DNA from: Candidatus Multiplicimicrobium inquinatum
GTDB lineage: Bacteria > Omnitrophota > Omnitrophia > Omnitrophales > Aquincolibacteriaceae
DNA: 18,760 nucleotides
Assembly (NCBI GenBank): GCA_002344825.1
Contig: DDUN01000066.1
Span: 1-18,760, forward strand
Direction of reading: 5' to 3'
The stretch's first letter is position 1. Each line of letters starts with the position of its first letter. The translations under genes were made by a program, and so were the position numbers. This document shows positions 16,381-18,760 of this stretch, piece by piece. The notes under the pieces were generated by a model that did no database searches, had not been told where the DNA came from, and saw nothing but the letters and a program-made list of their open reading frames with translations.

Positions 16381-16999
16381 TGACTTCTCCGGCGTGAGAT
16401 ACAGCCATTACCGTAATGTCGGCGATCTGCCGATCAGCATTATTCCCTTGTGCAGCGATCGACAAGGATTGAATTTGAAAGTACTGGGGATTTGACTCAA
16501 GCCTGCTGACTAAGTCCGCAATCTGATGATATCCCCCTTCAACCGATATCAAATAAATAAATTTCTTATACTTGTCGGAGTAAGGCGCGGGAAATGACTC
16601 GGACTGCTCCATGGGCTTCGATGACAAAACTTCCACCTGAGCATCTTGGGCTAATTGAGAAATACGTCCGAGCAAAAACGCCATTTCCTCTTCTTTAAAA
16701 AGACGCTTTTGAAACTCACTAATAAAAATCTTTGTCTCCTCTTTCTGCTCCTGTAACTCGGGTTTGCGCGGCAAAAGCACTTTCAGTCTTATTGTCTGAG
16801 TCTCAACCTCAACGATTTTCTTTTTTAAAATCGGTCTCTGAAACCAGGCCGGCTCGATTAAAAAAATGTAAGCAGAGGCAACAATCAAAACGCCGCCGCT
16901 GACTAAAAACCACGTCTTCCGGTCGACGGTTTTAAGCCATGCCAGAATCGCCTTACTATCGACCGAGTTTAACTTTTGAAAAATCTCATTCACTTTCAT
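16370..16999 (-). CDS. pilO: Type IV pilus inner-membrane protein PilO
   Basis: A 209-residue bitopic protein with a short cytoplasmic N-terminus, one membrane segment at 30-48 (WFLVSGGVLIVASAYIFLI), a charged coiled-coil-like stretch (about 55-130) and a periplasmic ferredoxin-like fold region. It pairs with PilN in the alignment subcomplex. A longer in-frame start at 17083 would overlap pilN by 83 nt. ATG 16999 is chosen: it is 1 nt after the pilN stop, with a weak GGCGGA 6 nt upstream. The name rests on topology and on its place between PilN and PilP more than on sequence identity. Confidence 0.87.
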   Translation of the reverse strand: MKVNEIFQKLNSVDSKAILAWLKTVDRKTWFLVSGGVLIVASAYIFLIEPAWFQRPILKKKIVEVETQTIRLKVLLPRKPELQEQKEETKIFISEFQKRLFKEEEMAFLLGRISQLAQDAQVEVLSSKPMEQSESFPAPYSDKYKKFIYLISVEGGYHQIADLVSRLESNPQYFQIQSLSIAAQGNNADRQIADITVMAVSHAGEVNGK

Positions 17000-17000
17000 C

Positions 17001-17609
17001 TTAATCCGCCTGCCATTCAAAGTTAGCGGTGAATGCCGTCGCGGAGACCTTATCGGCAAGCTGCTTCCCTGTGGAATAAACAAAATGAGAACTCGGAATA
17101 ACCATCTTCACCTGATGTAGATAATCTTCAATCTGCTGGATATTGGTTTTATCCTTAATTCCCGAAACAACCCCCTGAATTTGAAAAGATCTCTTCTTCC
17201 CTGAGTTATTAATCGAAAGGGCTGTCAGCCAAACCCCTTCCGGCAAAGATTCGCTAATTGTCTGAAGAATGGATGTTAATGCTGCTTTATTTAGAATATG
17301 TGCGTTCAAAAAATCGCGCTCTGCCTGCAAAACACTCGAAACCTCTTGTTCTAATGATCGCACCTCTTGAACGCTCGGCTGAATCGCGGCAAAATCCTGG
17401 TTAACCTTGACGAGTCGCCCCTTAAGCCCCAAGTAATCAAAGTAAAATAACAGCGTTACCGCAAAAAAAACAACCGCGACCGCGAGGCCGCCCCCAAGAA
17501 CCATTTGCTTATTACTGACTAATGCCGGAACTCCAGGTGCGGATGCTTTTGGAGACTTACTCTTTTTTACCGGACGTAATTCGGGCGGAAGCAGGTTGAT
17601 TTTAATCAT
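17001..17609 (-). CDS. pilN: Type IV pilus inner-membrane protein PilN
   Basis: The 202-residue protein starts MIKINLLPPELRP, the conserved cytoplasmic motif that PilN inserts into a groove of PilM. A Lys/Pro/Ala-rich linker, a membrane segment at about 36-57 and a periplasmic domain follow, including the typical LPEGVWLTALSI strand region. The ATG at 17609 overlaps the pilM stop by 8 nt (ATGATTAA) with no good ribosome binding site, so re-initiation is likely. A longer in-frame start at 17690 adds 27 residues overlapping pilM and is rejected because the INLLP motif belongs at the terminus. Confidence 0.93.
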   Translation of the reverse strand: MIKINLLPPELRPVKKSKSPKASAPGVPALVSNKQMVLGGGLAVAVVFFAVTLLFYFDYLGLKGRLVKVNQDFAAIQPSVQEVRSLEQEVSSVLQAERDFLNAHILNKAALTSILQTISESLPEGVWLTALSINNSGKKRSFQIQGVVSGIKDKTNIQQIEDYLHQVKMVIPSSHFVYSTGKQLADKVSATAFTANFEWQAD

Positions 17610-18675
17610 GTTCGCGTAAAAGAAGCCCCATAAGCACGGGCAAATCAGGAAGGATGCTGTTAAAAAGATCCCGCGAAACCAGAGAACCAAACTCTAACTT
17701 GGAACTGATGTCCATGTTTGAAATAGGAATATCCAAGCTTTTTTGAAGGGCCTCGAGTATAAATTTTTGATTCGATCCCAAGCCACAAACAAATAACTTA
17801 TCAGGACTCGCGCCGTCCTCAGACTGATCACGGTAAAAATCGAACGAAACCTTCACGTCATTGATCAAACTCTCAATACTATCCGTAAAGCTCGCGTATT
17901 GATCGGGAGCGGCTTCGAGACGCCCTTCAATAAACTCAACAATCGCCGCGTCCGCCAACATGGCACGGCTTTTAAGCTTTTTGGTGATATCCTGCGTGCC
18001 GAATGAAAGATCACGGATAAAACGCGGCAACCCCGCGCGTACAACGCCCAGCGTTGAGACATGAACACCCAAATCAAGAATGCCGGCATGCCCCTTGTAG
18101 TCTTCAGCGTGAAAAAATTCCAGTGATTTCATACACGCGAGCATATCAACATCCACAACCGAAATTTCCGACCCAATATCTTTAAACTGTCGCACAAGCG
18201 GATCTAAATAATCTTTTTTGGCGACCGCCACAAAAATTTCCGTATTCTCCGTCTGGTCCACTTTAATCGATTCCTGAAGAACAGAAAGATCCATATAGAG
18301 ATCTTTAGCTTCATAAGGAACATACTGCTCAATCTCAAACTGCAAAACTCCGCGCAATTCCTGCTCTGTCATTTTAGGAAATCTCAAAAAACGTGTAATC
18401 ACCTGAGGTGACTTGAGAGAAATGCGAATCTCATCGCGCAAACACCGCTCATCGCTGAAAAGTTTTTTTAACGCCGCGGGCAAGTCCATGTTCGCTGTCA
18501 AAGGCACTGACACAAGCTGATTTAAGCACAGCTTATGCGGAGTAACTTTTCCTTCAGCAAAAAAAACACGGGTTCGGCCAAGATCGATCGCCCGATGATA
18601 GTGATTAGGCGTAGATTTGCCGGATATCGGAGATGATTTAAATATTTTTTTTGTAATCGTATTAAGGAATTGCAT
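17602..18675 (-). CDS. pilM: Type IV pilus actin-like protein PilM
   Basis: The 357-residue cytoplasmic ATPase-fold protein resembles FtsA and recruits PilN. Phosphate-binding motifs are AIDLG (29-33) and GILDLG (198-203). EIEQYVPYEAKDLYMD (114-129) is the PilM signature region, and FVCGLGS near residue 297 is the adenosine-side motif. The N-terminus is about 20 residues longer than many PilM proteins, with no second start that fits better. No clear ribosome binding site precedes ATG 18675; a stable hairpin ends 14 nt upstream. It is the first gene of the visible pilMNOPQ operon. Confidence 0.94.
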   Translation of the reverse strand: MQFLNTITKKIFKSSPISGKSTPNHYHRAIDLGRTRVFFAEGKVTPHKLCLNQLVSVPLTANMDLPAALKKLFSDERCLRDEIRISLKSPQVITRFLRFPKMTEQELRGVLQFEIEQYVPYEAKDLYMDLSVLQESIKVDQTENTEIFVAVAKKDYLDPLVRQFKDIGSEISVVDVDMLACMKSLEFFHAEDYKGHAGILDLGVHVSTLGVVRAGLPRFIRDLSFGTQDITKKLKSRAMLADAAIVEFIEGRLEAAPDQYASFTDSIESLINDVKVSFDFYRDQSEDGASPDKLFVCGLGSNQKFILEALQKSLDIPISNMDISSKLEFGSLVSRDLFNSILPDLPVLMGLLLREHD

Positions 18676-18689
18676 TTATTTTACCAAGG

Positions 18690-18720
18690 AAGCCCGATGC
18701 GGAAAACCGCACCGGGCTTT
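18690..18720. terminator. Terminator-like hairpin in front of pilM
   Basis: AAGCCCGATGCGG (18690-18702), an AAAA loop and CCGCACCGGGCTT (18707-18719) pair at 12 of 13 positions. In minus-strand RNA the mismatch becomes a G-U pair, so all 13 pairs can form, but the tail there is CUUCCUUGG. In plus-strand RNA the stem is followed by UUUAA. It probably ends a gene beyond the right edge, or acts on pilM leader RNA. Confidence 0.7.
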
Positions 18721-18760
18721 TAATCGCAACCCCCGGCTTACGCAACGGCAAAATACCGGT

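Noticed and set aside
17610..17690. Longer PilN start at 17690
   Set aside because: It overlaps pilM and places the terminal INLLP motif internally. The hydrophobic extra segment is antisense-like chance coding from pilM.

Overview
All genes in this window lie on the minus strand, so the biological reading direction is right to left. The organism is most likely a Gram-negative (secretin-bearing), uncultivated-type bacterium of moderate GC. A type IV pilus operon, a short RNase E/G and an exceptionally large exported, repeat-rich protein together recall Omnitrophota (PVC side), where very large ORFs have been reported. That assignment is inference; no rRNA or other phylogenetic marker is present.

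Right part (18675 to 14493): pilM-pilN-pilO-pilP-pilQ, a compact operon with overlaps or 1-nt gaps. It encodes the cytoplasmic actin-like protein, two inner-membrane proteins, a periplasmic linker and the outer-membrane secretin of a type IV pilus. A strong hairpin sits directly in front of pilM.

Middle part (14419 to 9435): rng (RNase E/G); an Arg/Asp/Gly-rich protein ending in a translation-factor domain-2-like barrel; a small zinc-ribbon protein; cca; a double-ACT protein; and def. This is RNA metabolism and translation housekeeping, mostly with gaps of 2 to 10 nt. A hairpin can mask the rng ribosome binding site.

Intergenic 9252 to 9434: a 15-bp inverted repeat (14/15 match), then a near-perfect sigma70-type promoter (TTGACA, 17-bp spacer, TATACT).

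Left half (9251 to 1): one uninterrupted reading frame of at least 3083 codons that runs off the window. It starts with an extended export signal. The N-terminal half is rich in Tyr/Asp beta-hairpins with scattered YD/GR(L/V) motifs, acidic GxD...DD loops and five local cysteine pairs. From about residue 1870 it becomes a diverged tandem array, with 15 anchors spaced 74 to 98 residues apart, still continuing at the edge. Runs of nine and eight G on the coding strand are candidate slippage sites. This gene is the least ordinary part of the window.

No stretch over 300 bases lacks a gene. I saw no tRNA, rRNA, CRISPR array or insertion sequence.
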